From: Bacillus sp. FJAT-45037
Lineage (GTDB): Bacteria > Bacillota > Bacilli > Bacillales > Bacillaceae_D
Direction: 5' to 3'
DNA: 64,000 nucleotides
Assembly (NCBI RefSeq): GCF_002797325.1
Contig: NZ_KZ454938.1
Coordinates: 2,740,267 to 2,804,266, forward strand
The position numbers and the translations under genes are program-made. Of the stretch, positions 7,856-15,631 are shown in pieces. The notes under the pieces are model-generated. The model had not been told where the DNA came from. It made no database searches and was given only the letters and a program-made list of their open reading frames with translations. How positions within the stretch are numbered: the stretch's first letter is position 1; every line of letters starts with the position of its first letter.

Positions 7856-9061
7856 CTACGAGCGAACAGCCTTTCTTCGACGAAACAAAAATGCTCCAGC
7901 TACTAACATCGTTACCCCTAGTAATGTATAGTTGCCGTAGTTCGTGGCCGTATCTGGTAGCCTTGCCCCTTTTTGTGTTTGCCCGACTTGTGTTTTAGGC
8001 TTTTCTTTCGCTTTCAAGTCAGACTTTGTCGCTGTTTCTGTCACCTTCTTCAAGTCACTTCCTGCTTCGTTAATGATTTCCGATCCAAACATATCTGCCG
8101 TCAACAATATATCTGCTAAGAAAGAGCCTTGCTTGTTATAGATTTCGATTAACAAGTCAAACCCGTTTGTTGTTGTCATTTTCATTAATGTCGACATGGA
8201 TATGGAATTCTTTTCGTCATCTTTCACTAAGAAGAATTGCACATCAAGTTCGAATAAATCTAGCATTTCTTTGAAAATAGAGAGTAACTCTGCAATCTGT
8301 TCCGCTGTAAGATTATCTAATGAATCAAACTCTTCAATTGCTATTAAGCGATCTGATAATTGAAGCAAACGATCGATAAATACATCTTCTTCCATATCTA
8401 ATGTTTCCAGATGTTCCAATAATCGATTAATCTCATCCTTAGTTAACCCAATTTCCGCGAAGACAGAGTTCAGTTCCTCTATTAAATCTTCTTCATTCCA
8501 TAAATCATCACCGTACATATACATGTAGACAGCCCAATCAAGGTCTTCAATATAGTCATAGTTGCTGATAGCATCTCCATTTTCATATAAAAATGCTTCA
8601 AACTCTTCTAATGATTCAAAACCATACTCATCAAGGAGTTCTTGCAAGTTAATGTCATTAATAATCGTACCTTCCCATCCACCCGATATGTAATAGTCCA
8701 CCCATTCGTCTAACTCTTCTACAAAGATCAGATACTCTCCATCAAGCACATCTTCTCCTTCTTCTATATCACCAAATTCCACTAAGAGTTCATTTAGTTC
8801 TTCTCTAGTTAACTCATATTTTTCCTGAATGCTTTGAACCGCTTCTTCTGATAAAGGAGTGCCTAACCACTTCACACTATCAAAATCTTCTAACGAGTAT
8901 CCTTTACTCTCTAGATAATGAAGGTAATCTTTCTTTTCCCATCCAATATCCCTTAAAAATTTGTTGAAATTCGGATCGCTTTCTTCCAGAGCCAATACAG
9001 AGATCGGTAACATAGTAAAAAGTAACGCTAGTGTTAGTAACACAGTAAGCAACTTTTTCAT
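7856..9061 (-). CDS. processed acidic surface protein with LPXTA sorting signal
   Basis: A 401-residue exported protein. Residues 1-24 form a signal peptide. Residues 25-330 are rich in Glu, Asp, Leu and Ile, and include repeated helical segments of the type L-x-E-L-x-x-x. The C-terminus has LPDTATNYG, a hydrophobic helix and the basic tail FRRRKAVRS, the standard wall-sorting layout with Ala in place of Gly. This matches the Bacillaceae family called 'processed acidic surface protein', which is regularly paired with a class D sortase. Its role is unknown. The high acidity fits an alkaliphile cell surface. A 10-bp inverted repeat (AAAATCTCTT/AAGAGATTTT, 9135-9165) lies upstream and may be regulatory. 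Confidence 0.85.
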   Translation of the reverse strand: MKKLLTVLLTLALLFTMLPISVLALEESDPNFNKFLRDIGWEKKDYLHYLESKGYSLEDFDSVKWLGTPLSEEAVQSIQEKYELTREELNELLVEFGDIEEGEDVLDGEYLIFVEELDEWVDYYISGGWEGTIINDINLQELLDEYGFESLEEFEAFLYENGDAISNYDYIEDLDWAVYMYMYGDDLWNEEDLIEELNSVFAEIGLTKDEINRLLEHLETLDMEEDVFIDRLLQLSDRLIAIEEFDSLDNLTAEQIAELLSIFKEMLDLFELDVQFFLVKDDEKNSISMSTLMKMTTTNGFDLLIEIYNKQGSFLADILLTADMFGSEIINEAGSDLKKVTETATKSDLKAKEKPKTQVGQTQKGARLPDTATNYGNYTLLGVTMLVAGAFLFRRRKAVRS

Positions 9062-9317
9062 CTTCCATCCTCCAAAACTTGTAAATTTAATTTTGATAGA
9101 TGTAGTATACTCCTGCGATGATAAAGTTAGCTATAAAATCTCTTCGACATAGCCTAAGAGATTTTCGACAATTTGAGAACATGTTAGTTTTCTTAATCAT
9201 GTACCTTTTTTCGGAGTTGATTTTCTACTCTCGGACATAGCATAGAACATGTAGAAATTCGGTTCCTATTTTAAAAAAGCATCAAATGAACGGAACCTTT
9301 TGATCCTTAGTAATACG

Positions 9318-9358
9318 AAAAAAGCCATATTTCTTCATCTATAAGATGAAGAAATATG
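9318..9358 (-). terminator. orphan terminator after an NlpC/P60 remnant
   Basis: A perfect 15-bp stem (CATATTTCTTCATCT/AGATGAAGAAATATG) with a 3-base loop, T-rich on the minus strand. It follows only a 27-codon gene fragment, so it appears to have outlived its gene. Confidence 0.75.
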
Positions 9359-9378
9359 ACTCTCTTTATAAGTTATAA

Positions 9379-9462
9379 TTAGTTAAAACGTTTCGCTCCC
9401 AAGTAGCGTGGTGCCCAATAGCTGTTATCCATGCTTAATAATGTTACACCAGTACTTATGTC
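9379..9462 (-). pseudogene. C-terminal fragment of an NlpC/P60 peptidoglycan hydrolase
   Basis: The minus-strand frame ending at TAA (9379) reads ISTGVTLLSMDNSYW followed by APRYLGAKRFN. The intact NlpC/P60 protein at 38376-39551 ends SSTGVAVTSMSNSYW followed by GARYLGAKRIH, so the relationship is unmistakable. Everything upstream of about 27 codons is gone; the catalytic Cys and His domains are missing. The fragment is followed by its own terminator and is about 50 bases from a diverged family-2 repeat. Confidence 0.8.
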
Positions 9463-9508
9463 GGGTGGCACTTGCATCTATAAATCTATTTTCTCTACTT
9501 TTATTACT

Positions 9509-9560
9509 GGTGCATGTCCTCCTTTCAAGAGAAACATTACCGCAGGTGGGTTGTAACCCA
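9509..9560. repeat. family-2 repeat, diverged copy
   Basis: GGTGCATGTCCTCC ... CATTACCGCAGGTGGGTTGTAACCC aligns along its whole length with the better copies (GGTGCCTGTCCCCC ... CATTAGCGCAGTGGGGGTCTGACCCC). It sits 56 bases past the 3' end of the thioesterase gene. The rest of 9463-9615 holds nothing I can name. Confidence 0.55.
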
Positions 9561-9615
9561 CTAGCCTACGTTTCCCACTGGTTACGATTAAATGATAGTA
9601 GTTGTTCTCCCTCCC

Positions 9616-10056
9616 CTATTCAACGGATATCGATAACCCTTCAAACTCCCTGATACGCTCTTTGATATCCTCTGGAATAGGCTTTGACTTTCCTGTTTGA
9701 AGATCAAAGCAAACTTGAACGGCTTCAGCTTGAATTAAGAGCTCATCCCCTCTTTTAATGGCAAACTCACAATTCATGCTCGAGGTTCCCATTTTAACGA
9801 CACGGCAATGAATATCAAGGAGATCATCTAGCCTGGCTGGGGAAAGGTAGTCCAGTGTCATCTTTCTTAAGACGAGATCAAAAATATTTTTCTCTGCTAA
9901 CTCGAGCCAGTTTGAACCAATAACCTCTCGATAATACTCTGTCACCGCGACATCAATGTAAGTTAGATAATGAGCATTAAAGACGATCTTTTGCCCGTCA
10001 ATCTCTGAATAACGAACTCGAATCTGATGCGAAAAATTAAATGGATTGATATGCAC
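9616..10056 (-). CDS. acyl-CoA thioesterase of the 4HBT (YbgC-like) hot-dog family
   Basis: A 146-residue single hot-dog domain. The signature RVRYSEIDGQKIVFNAHYLTY carries the conserved Asp and the N-x-x-Y of the 4-hydroxybenzoyl-CoA thioesterase type. These enzymes hydrolyse acyl-CoA thioesters as homotetramers; the natural substrate cannot be told from sequence. The start is GTG at 10056 after AGGAGAG. The promoter region contains a perfect 18-bp palindrome (10073-10090), so expression is probably controlled by a dimeric repressor. No neighbour is cotranscribed. Confidence 0.85.
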   Translation of the reverse strand: MHINPFNFSHQIRVRYSEIDGQKIVFNAHYLTYIDVAVTEYYREVIGSNWLELAEKNIFDLVLRKMTLDYLSPARLDDLLDIHCRVVKMGTSSMNCEFAIKRGDELLIQAEAVQVCFDLQTGKSKPIPEDIKERIREFEGLSISVE

Positions 10057-10072
10057 TCTCTCCTGTCCCTTT

Positions 10073-10090
10073 ATACTAACTAGTTAGTAT
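10073..10090. promoter_or_regulatory. perfect 18-bp palindromic operator
   Basis: ATACTAACTAGTTAGTAT is its own reverse complement and lies 17 bases upstream of the thioesterase start. The shape resembles TetR-family operators (for example AcrR/FadR-type sites), which often control acyl-CoA genes. The regulator is not encoded nearby. It also slightly resembles FapR sites, but the centre differs. Confidence 0.6.
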
Positions 10091-10284
10091 GTTTTATTTG
10101 AATTTATATGAAGATGTGTGAAACTCTTAAGAGGTCTTCTTGAGGTGGATGATGAGGTTTCTACTTTAATCCTAGCACCTTGTCATAAGATACGCAACGG
10201 AAAAACTGAAAATTCAGATATGAAGCAGAGTAGTTAAGGATAGGTGGAGAGAATTTTTAATACCCTGCTTCTCCTTGAATTTAT

Positions 10285-10800
10285 TTATTCCACATCCTTA
10301 ATGAAGCTCGGGAAATAGAGCGTTTGTTGTCGTGACTGTCCGAAGTTCTTGTATTCAATCTTAAGTTGCTCTAGATCATTTTGATCGTTTTGGTCGTGTA
10401 TTTCAACGCGAAAAACCAGCAGGAAGTGATCAATAATTTTGTAGTCCTTCACGGGGATGTATTCATCAGTATACCCCTCGCTCATGACGGTCTCCTCGTC
10501 GATTACACCGGTTACACCCATTTTATCTACCATTGAAGTAACCGATATGTGTACATCATCTTCATGTAGCTCGGTTCCGTCCGATCTTAGTAAAGTAACG
10601 TCGGTTAAGGTCGGGCTTCCGATTCCATTCCAATGGAGACCATAGCCAATATAGAACGGCAGCCTTTCCTCAACAATTTGTGCATCCTCAGTGAGATAAG
10701 AGGTAGAGTCCATCACAAATTCCCCTTTAGAGAGGATAAAGGTAAACAGCATAACGATTAGTGCCATTGCACCTCCGACTATAAGGAACCACTTTTTCAT
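10285..10800 (-). CDS. membrane-anchored protein of unknown function
   Basis: A 171-residue protein with one N-terminal helix (about residues 5-24) that can be an uncleaved signal anchor, and a predicted extracytoplasmic beta-rich domain of about 145 residues. No conserved catalytic motif is evident and I do not recognise a family. Its ATG overlaps the stop of the upstream VanZ gene by four bases (ATGA), so the two are translationally coupled and probably function together at the membrane. The gap to the thioesterase (10091-10284) holds nothing I can support. Confidence 0.7.
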   Translation of the reverse strand: MKKWFLIVGGAMALIVMLFTFILSKGEFVMDSTSYLTEDAQIVEERLPFYIGYGLHWNGIGSPTLTDVTLLRSDGTELHEDDVHISVTSMVDKMGVTGVIDEETVMSEGYTDEYIPVKDYKIIDHFLLVFRVEIHDQNDQNDLEQLKIEYKNFGQSRQQTLYFPSFIKDVE

Positions 10801-11276
10801 TTATTCACCTCCCTTAGTTGCTGCTGTAGCCTTTTTCTCTTTATGGTTTTGGCGATCAGATACAACGCAATTCCGACACTAGCCCCCGCACTATCAATCA
10901 ACACATCGGTTACTTCTCCACTTCGACCTGAAATAAATAACTGGTGAACCTCATCTGAGATCGCATAAAGCACACAAATGGTTAGAGCCAATAACACTCG
11001 GCGATACCCATTGAGGCGACCACCTCTTAAGGCATGGATCACTAGCAGCCCTAAGATGAAATAAGCAAAGAAATGCGCCCCTTTTCGGATGAAGAAATGG
11101 AATGTATCGAGATGCTGTTGAATGGTTGGAAAGATAATTTCAACAACTGCCACGATCGACTCCATGACCCCACCGCTTAACGCCGACGACTCTGCTGCCG
11201 GTTGGTGTGACAAATAAAAGATCAGCGCCATCCAAAGAAGGACACTCACCCACGACCATCTATGTTTAACAAGCAT
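10797..11276 (-). CDS. VanZ family membrane protein
   Basis: A protein of about 159 residues with four transmembrane segments and typical VanZ landmarks: LIFYLSHQPA near the start, FIRKGAHFFAYFILG in the middle, and SDEVHQLFISGRSGEVTDVLID before the last helix. VanZ-like proteins are linked to low-level teicoplanin resistance in enterococci, but most family members have no known role. I chose ATG at 11276, ten bases from GGAG; a TTG at 11285 is too close. It is the first gene of a two-gene operon. The 11286-11554 stretch upstream contains only a partial family-2-like sequence (GGCAGGCAC ... at 11382). Confidence 0.85.
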   Translation of the reverse strand: MLVKHRWSWVSVLLWMALIFYLSHQPAAESSALSGGVMESIVAVVEIIFPTIQQHLDTFHFFIRKGAHFFAYFILGLLVIHALRGGRLNGYRRVLLALTICVLYAISDEVHQLFISGRSGEVTDVLIDSAGASVGIALYLIAKTIKRKRLQQQLREVNK

Positions 11277-11554
11277 AATGTACAATCTCCTTCAATTCTT
11301 CGACTCTATTAAAATACCATCATTCTGCCAAAATGACTATCCTCCGAGGCCTCATTTTGACGTTTTGCTAAGATGCGTGGCAGGCACGGTGGGATTCGAT
11401 GCACCTACCACATTATGTATGCGTCTCCCCGATTATGAGCCGATTTCATCGGAATATCATGCTGATTTGATAGAATCTCCCTTTTCAACTACTGGTGCGA
11501 CGTACGTTTTTATATATATTTGTAGCGTTTGCTATAAAATTGACGATTTCACGT

Positions 11555-11579
11555 GAAAAAAGCCATCCAAAAGACGGCT
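11555..11579 (-). terminator. terminator of the AEC transporter gene
   Basis: A 7-bp stem (AGCCGTC/GATGGCT on the minus strand) with a 5-base loop and six T residues, 16 bases after the stop at 11595. Confidence 0.7.
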
Positions 11580-11594
11580 CAGGGTACTAACAAA

Positions 11595-12491
11595 CTAACC
11601 TAAAATTGCGAGTAACAATGTGATTGTAAGAATACTAACTAATGTAGTTATTAAGGTAATACTTGAAACTAGTTTTGGCTCTGAATTGAATTGTACTGCA
11701 TAGATTACAATAGTAGCGGCTGATGGCATAGCAGCTGACACTATCAATACCTTTGCGAGCAATGGGTCTATCGGCAGTAAGCTGACAATAATGAAAGCTA
11801 TAATCGGCGAGAGTATTAACCGTACTACTACTCCATATGTAATGTGTCCCCAACTAAAATTATCCCATTTAATATGAGCTAATTGCATTCCTAAAATCAC
11901 CATAACGGTAGGGACTGTAGCTTCTGCAATAATATCTACTGTTAAAAAAAGATTGTTTGGTATTTCCCAGTTTAACGGTTTGAGGAGTAATGCAACTATG
12001 ACCGCATAAGTTGCTGGCATTGCCAATACTGATTTTATGGCAACTTTAATTCCAGCCTTCCCTTTAGCTGCATAATAAACGCCAAAAAAGTTCATAATGA
12101 TTGCTTGTAGGACTAGAAAAGAAACCGAATAAGCGAATCCCATATTACCGTATGCAAAAAGAATTATTGGTGCCCCGTAATTTCCTGAATTCATAAAGGC
12201 AGTTGATAAAATCAAGCCATTCTCAATAGATTGTGGAAACTTCTTTAGTTTAGCGTATATTTTATTAATGATAATAATAGAAGTTAATAGAATCGCTGAA
12301 AATACTACCATATATAAATATTGCATATCTAATTCTGCTGTATAAAATGTTCTGAACACAAGGCATGGAGTCATTATATAAATAGCCACAGTTGAAATAG
12401 CCTTAATATCAATGCGTTTCCACTTCTGAACTCCATATCCAATCAAAAAAACAAGCAGTACAGGAAATACAACTTCTAAAAATATATTCAT
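11595..12491 (-). CDS. AEC (auxin efflux carrier) family transporter
   Basis: A 298-residue polytopic membrane protein with about ten hydrophobic helices in two halves. The family hallmarks are present: an N-terminal GYGVQKWKRID segment, LSTAFMNSGNYGAPI in the fourth to fifth helix, and VSAAMPSAATIVIYAVQF near the end. Bacterial AEC proteins export organic anions such as malate or other small acids. Substrate cannot be inferred here. Transcribed alone. Upstream of it (12492-13271) lies a cluster of gene fragments. Confidence 0.85.
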   Translation of the reverse strand: MNIFLEVVFPVLLVFLIGYGVQKWKRIDIKAISTVAIYIMTPCLVFRTFYTAELDMQYLYMVVFSAILLTSIIIINKIYAKLKKFPQSIENGLILSTAFMNSGNYGAPIILFAYGNMGFAYSVSFLVLQAIIMNFFGVYYAAKGKAGIKVAIKSVLAMPATYAVIVALLLKPLNWEIPNNLFLTVDIIAEATVPTVMVILGMQLAHIKWDNFSWGHITYGVVVRLILSPIIAFIIVSLLPIDPLLAKVLIVSAAMPSAATIVIYAVQFNSEPKLVSSITLITTLVSILTITLLLAILG

Positions 12492-12562
12492 ATCTAAGAA
12501 CCACTTTTCTTATGAATTAAGCTTCCCACCAGTAACATTTCTAACTTAGTTCATTTCCAAAA

Positions 12563-12766
12563 TCATTTTAATCTAGACATAGATTCCTCACACTCTACAT
12601 TTCTAATTTCAGAACGATAGATACAAAGATCTTTTATAGCGGAAATACCGGTTTTATTGGTAGTGTGGTCAATCGATACAGTAAGTGCTGTTTGATGTAA
12701 ATCAAAATTTTTCTGAACCATAAGATCAAGTTCTAACTCCTCGGCACGTTCTTTCGTAATTGGACA
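12563..12766 (-). pseudogene. gene fragment of unknown family (67 codons, no start)
   Basis: An open minus-strand frame of 67 codons ending TGA reads like real protein: CPITKERAEELELDLMVQ, then NFDLHQTALTVSIDHTTNK and a Lys/Glu-rich end. It has no start codon of its own and joins out of frame to the GlpX remnant just upstream. It could be the distal part of another gene brought together by deletion. The family is not recognised. Confidence 0.45.
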
Positions 12767-12770
12767 ACCG

Positions 12771-12953
12771 ATCTTGAATCATGACCGTTACTTCTCTGAC
12801 GCCTTTTCCAATAGCTTTGGTCACCTTTTTCATATTATACGAAAGCGTATCATTGAAGTCGATACATCCCTTCGCTTTTGGCCCTACTGCTATCTTTATC
12901 ATATACATATCTGGAGCATGAAGCAGCTTCCAACGCGGGACACATGCTGCAAC
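12771..12953 (-). pseudogene. glpX: internal fragment of class II fructose-1,6-bisphosphatase GlpX
   Basis: The frame reads HAPDMYMIKIAVGPKAKG, then CIDFNDTLSYNMKKVTKAIG and EVTVMIQDR. E. coli GlpX has NAPDMYMEKLIVGPGAKG, TIDLNLPLADNLRNVAAALG and LTVTILAKPR in the same order. Only about 60 of roughly 330 residues remain, without start or metal-site domains, so this is a decayed gluconeogenesis gene rather than a functional one. Confidence 0.75.
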
Positions 12954-12987
12954 AGTAAGAGAATGTCTTTTATGGTAAATAAACTCA

Positions 12988-13116
12988 CTAGTTTGCCATT
13001 AAATAATGAACAGATCGAATTTTTTCTACTCCGTCTAATCCTTCGATTACTGCTTTCACTGTGTCTAAGCAATTACCACAGCTCATTTTCTCCACTTGCA
13101 AGGTTACAGTTTGCAT
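12988..13116 (-). pseudogene. truncated CopZ-like metal chaperone gene
   Basis: From ATG at 13116 the frame reads MQTVTLQVEKMSCGNCLDTV and VKAVIEGLDGVEKI, then diverges and stops at 42 residues. The intact CopZ at 39943-40152 reads MSELTIQIEKMSCGNCLETV and KTALEELDGV, so the first 30 residues are homologous and the second half of the fold is lost. The CxxC metal site survives, but the domain cannot fold fully. Between the GlpX and CopZ remnants lies unassigned sequence. Confidence 0.7.
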
Positions 13117-13141
13117 GAAATCGATCTCACTCAACGGACCT

Positions 13142-13219
13142 TCACTTCATTGATCTACTATAGTAGCCATAGCCAACAAAGTCTTTCTCAACTATTCCAT
13201 AATATGCTTCTTTGGTATT
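13142..13219 (-). pseudogene. C-terminal coding remnant next to a family-2 repeat
   Basis: Minus-strand codons read NTKEAYYGIVEKDFVGYGYY plus SRSMK and a stop. A second, more decayed copy of the same tail (YGMIEKDFAC-stop-DYYSK) lies at 22582-22632, also next to a family-2 repeat. The parent protein is not recognised. Two related tails in the same relation to the repeat argue that this is old coding sequence and not chance. Confidence 0.5.
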
Positions 13220-13230
13220 AAAAAATCTAT

Positions 13231-13280
13231 CACCTGCCCCCCCGATTTAGTACAGCATTAGCGCAGTGGGGTTAGACACT
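13231..13280. repeat. family-2 repeat
   Basis: CACCTGCCCCCCCG ... TACAGCATTAGCGCAGTGGGGTTAGACAC is near-identical to the copy at 22639. Its right end supplies the last bases and the TAA stop of the diguanylate cyclase gene. Confidence 0.75.
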
Positions 13281-14216
13281 GATACTAATTGATTTTTTAA
13301 ACTGTTTATTTTCATACATTCGTTTATCAGCTTCATTAAACAGCTTTTCCATTTTCCCTAATGAATGTTCAGTAAACGAAAAACCAATAGATATATTTAT
13401 TGGAGTATGGTTATCTTCATTATACTTAATGATTTCTCCCCCTAATTTTTGGTAGGTCTGCTGTGCTGTAACTTTATCAAGATCAGCTAATATGATTGCA
13501 AATTCATCTCCACCAATTCTTGCAACCGTTTGCTTATAGCCCGAAAAATTCTTCAAGAAGGTAGCGGTATTTAAGATTAGTTCATCGCCTTTTTTATGAC
13601 CATAGTTATCGTTCATATATTTAAGATCATCTAAGTCACAAACTATAATGGCTATAGGCTTGTTTATGTTAAGATCATACCTATTTATTATTTTCTCAAA
13701 GTAGTATCGATTGTAAATACCTGTTAGAGCATCATGGGTACTTCGATACTCTAGTTCTTGTTGAAGTTTTACTTTTTCATCTATATTACGCATTATCCCC
13801 TGAACAGCTTTCACTTCACCGTTTTGGTAGATTGGGGTAGCATATTCCTCAAACCAGCAGTATGTCCCTTTATCGTTCTTCCAACGTTGAATAACTGTCT
13901 GGCTATAATCAAGTTCTCCATTTACTTTACTCTCTAAAATTTTATAATCATCTGGGTGGATCAATTCAAAAGGTGTGCTAGGATTTCGGTAGGACTTAGC
14001 TACTATTCCTTTTCCTAGATAATGTTCAATCGACGGACTAAGGTAGAGGAACTTACTTGTTGGCTTTAATTCGTAGTAATAGATAATGTCTTTTGAGCTT
14101 TCTACCAATTCTAAATATCGTTTCGCTGCAATTCTTGTTTGTTTCCACTTATCCAATAAAATAAATTTAAACGAGATTATCGAGGTTGCGATAAATAATA
14201 AAATAACCCACTTCAT
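13272..14216 (-). CDS. PAS-GGDEF diguanylate cyclase
   Basis: A 314-residue protein with one N-terminal transmembrane helix (1-19), a PAS domain (about 35-150, with PFELIHPDDYKIL) and a GGDEF domain (about 155-310). The active-site motif is intact (RIGGDEFAII), so synthesis of cyclic di-GMP from two GTP is likely. The upstream RxxD inhibitory site is absent (the preceding residues are YKQTVA), so product feedback through that site is not expected. The stop codon lies inside a family-2 repeat, so the last few residues (SISV) are repeat-encoded. The gene stands alone. A promoter is expected in 14217-14280, and I cannot pick one with confidence. Confidence 0.9.
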   Translation of the reverse strand: MKWVILLFIATSIISFKFILLDKWKQTRIAAKRYLELVESSKDIIYYYELKPTSKFLYLSPSIEHYLGKGIVAKSYRNPSTPFELIHPDDYKILESKVNGELDYSQTVIQRWKNDKGTYCWFEEYATPIYQNGEVKAVQGIMRNIDEKVKLQQELEYRSTHDALTGIYNRYYFEKIINRYDLNINKPIAIIVCDLDDLKYMNDNYGHKKGDELILNTATFLKNFSGYKQTVARIGGDEFAIILADLDKVTAQQTYQKLGGEIIKYNEDNHTPINISIGFSFTEHSLGKMEKLFNEADKRMYENKQFKKSISISV

Positions 14217-14408
14217 ATGGACACCCCTCTAAAAGTAATAGAGCTTTCAAACTATTATAACATTTTAAGAAGCAACCTACACTTGAAAAAATGTATCTTT
14301 TTGCCTGTTTTTTATCCTATATACCTGTAGATGATCCTCATACACCCATGAATAATTCTCATCTTATTAGGCATTCTAGAAAGGATTAAAATAAAGGGTG
14401 GGTGACTT

Positions 14409-15266
14409 ATGTATTTTTACAGAGAAGATTTAATTAATATGATTGTACCGGATAAGCCAGATCCTCATGCTGCAAAGGTTCTACAAGAAGCACTTGGAGG
14501 TCAATTTGGTGAGATGAGAACGCTGATGCAGTTCTCTTTTCAAAGTGCCAACTTCAGAGGCAAGGCAAAACAATATCGCGATCTTATTCGAGGGGTGTTT
14601 TTAGAAGAACTAAGTCATGTTGAACTCGTTCAATCGACGATTAATCAGCTCTTAAATGAATCTGGTGGTGATCAACCGGGTAACCAGGCAGCTGATGGGG
14701 CTCCATTAGATGACGTCATTCAAGCTGGCGCCAATCCCCATCATTACATCATGGGAGCCAAGTCTTCACTGCCCGAGGATGCAGGTGGAAACCCTTGGAA
14801 TGGATCATGGGTATATGACCATGGAAATCTTGTCGCCAATCTCCTAAATAATGTGGTGCTTGAGTCTACTGGTGTTCTTCAAAAGTCAAGAATTTACGAA
14901 ATGAGCGACAATAAAACACTGAGAGAAACTATTGCTTTCTTAATCGTACGAGATAATGCCCATCAGAACGCGTTTGCTAAAGCATTAGAAACACTAGGTG
15001 TCGATTGGGGGAAATTATTTCCGATTCCCAATTATGACCTAAACAAATATCCCGAATGCCGTAAGTATGTGGATATGGGCTTCCATAACGCACAGTTCAA
15101 CTTCCGCTTGGATGATACTCGTATGGGAGAGATATTCCAAGGAACCACGCCAAGCAGAAATGGCGGAGAGTTAACCGTCACAGCCCCACCAAAAGGATAT
15201 CCAGTCCCCGAAATGCCTGATATGCCAAATGAGCATGCCCCAGGAATGAGCGACCTTAACAATTAG
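14409..15266 (+). CDS. manganese (non-haem) catalase
   Basis: A 285-residue dimanganese catalase that disproportionates hydrogen peroxide. The four-helix metal site is visible: Glu35 in GQFGEMRTLMQ, Glu67 and His70 in FLEELSHVE, a second Glu in NNVVLESTGV, and His in RDNAHQNAF. Length and the proline-rich C-terminal arm match Mn-catalases of bacilli (YjqC/YdbD type). GGGTGG is the likely ribosome site 7-10 bases before ATG. It stands alone and ends at a strong terminator. The 14217-14408 region contains its promoter and no other gene. Confidence 0.92.
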   Translation: MYFYREDLINMIVPDKPDPHAAKVLQEALGGQFGEMRTLMQFSFQSANFRGKAKQYRDLIRGVFLEELSHVELVQSTINQLLNESGGDQPGNQAADGAPLDDVIQAGANPHHYIMGAKSSLPEDAGGNPWNGSWVYDHGNLVANLLNNVVLESTGVLQKSRIYEMSDNKTLRETIAFLIVRDNAHQNAFAKALETLGVDWGKLFPIPNYDLNKYPECRKYVDMGFHNAQFNFRLDDTRMGEIFQGTTPSRNGGELTVTAPPKGYPVPEMPDMPNEHAPGMSDLNN

Positions 15267-15288
15267 GAGTTTGTTATTACCGTGCCGT

Positions 15289-15332
15289 CCCCCGAGAGTT
15301 AGAATAGAAATCTAACTTTCGGGGGTGTTTTT
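15289..15332 (+). terminator. terminator of the manganese catalase gene
   Basis: A 15-bp stem, CCCCCGAGAGTTAGA paired with TCTAACTTTCGGGGG (one G-U pair), a 7-base loop and a T-rich tail. Confidence 0.85.
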
Positions 15333-15433
15333 ATGGCCAAATGTAGTGAAATATGTCGATTCCCTCTACATACTCGTGATGCAGAGTTAAACTTCTAACT
15401 CGCGCCACACGCGTTTTCCATTTTCTTGAAGCA

Positions 15434-15515
15434 CTTGCGCGGAAATGGCCATAATTTGCGCGAAAATAGCTGCCGTTTGCGCGAAAATGACCGTGATCTG
15501 CGCGAAAACCTCTAT
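15434..15515 (+). repeat. 21-bp-period GCGCG array 3 (4 units)
   Basis: Four 21-base units: CTTGCGCGGAAA, TTTGCGCGAAAA, TTTGCGCGAAAA and TCTGCGCGAAAA. The leader TTTTCCATTTTCTTGAAGC resembles that of the other arrays. It lies between the catalase and a minus-strand gene remnant. Confidence 0.85.
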
Positions 15516-15583
15516 GTGCAGTCACCCGCTACCCTATAACAGTGCAATTCTCCATAACAGTAAAGCCTGATCCCCAAAAAACC

Positions 15584-15618
15584 AACAAAAAGAGCCAATC
15601 ACAGCACGGATTGGCTCT
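15584..15618 (-). terminator. orphan terminator after a permease-like remnant
   Basis: A perfect 10-bp stem AGAGCCAATC/GATTGGCTCT followed on the minus strand by a T-rich run. It sits just past the stop of the 31-codon fragment at 15632. Confidence 0.7.
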
Positions 15619-15631
15619 TCTGTTAACGTAT

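Noticed and set aside
9408-9653. 81-codon plus-strand frame
   Set aside because: It crosses an NlpC/P60 remnant, a family-2 repeat and the end of the thioesterase gene on the other strand.
12774-13118. 114-codon plus-strand frame
   Set aside because: It is antisense to the GlpX and CopZ remnants, which have clear family matches on the minus strand.
15331-15525. Open frame with a seven-residue repeat (FRANGSY FRANYGH FRAS) across array 3, and similar frames across arrays 6, 7 and 10
   Set aside because: The seven-residue period is the direct result of the 21-base DNA period. The frames differ between arrays, lack ribosome sites, and the conservation is at the DNA level.
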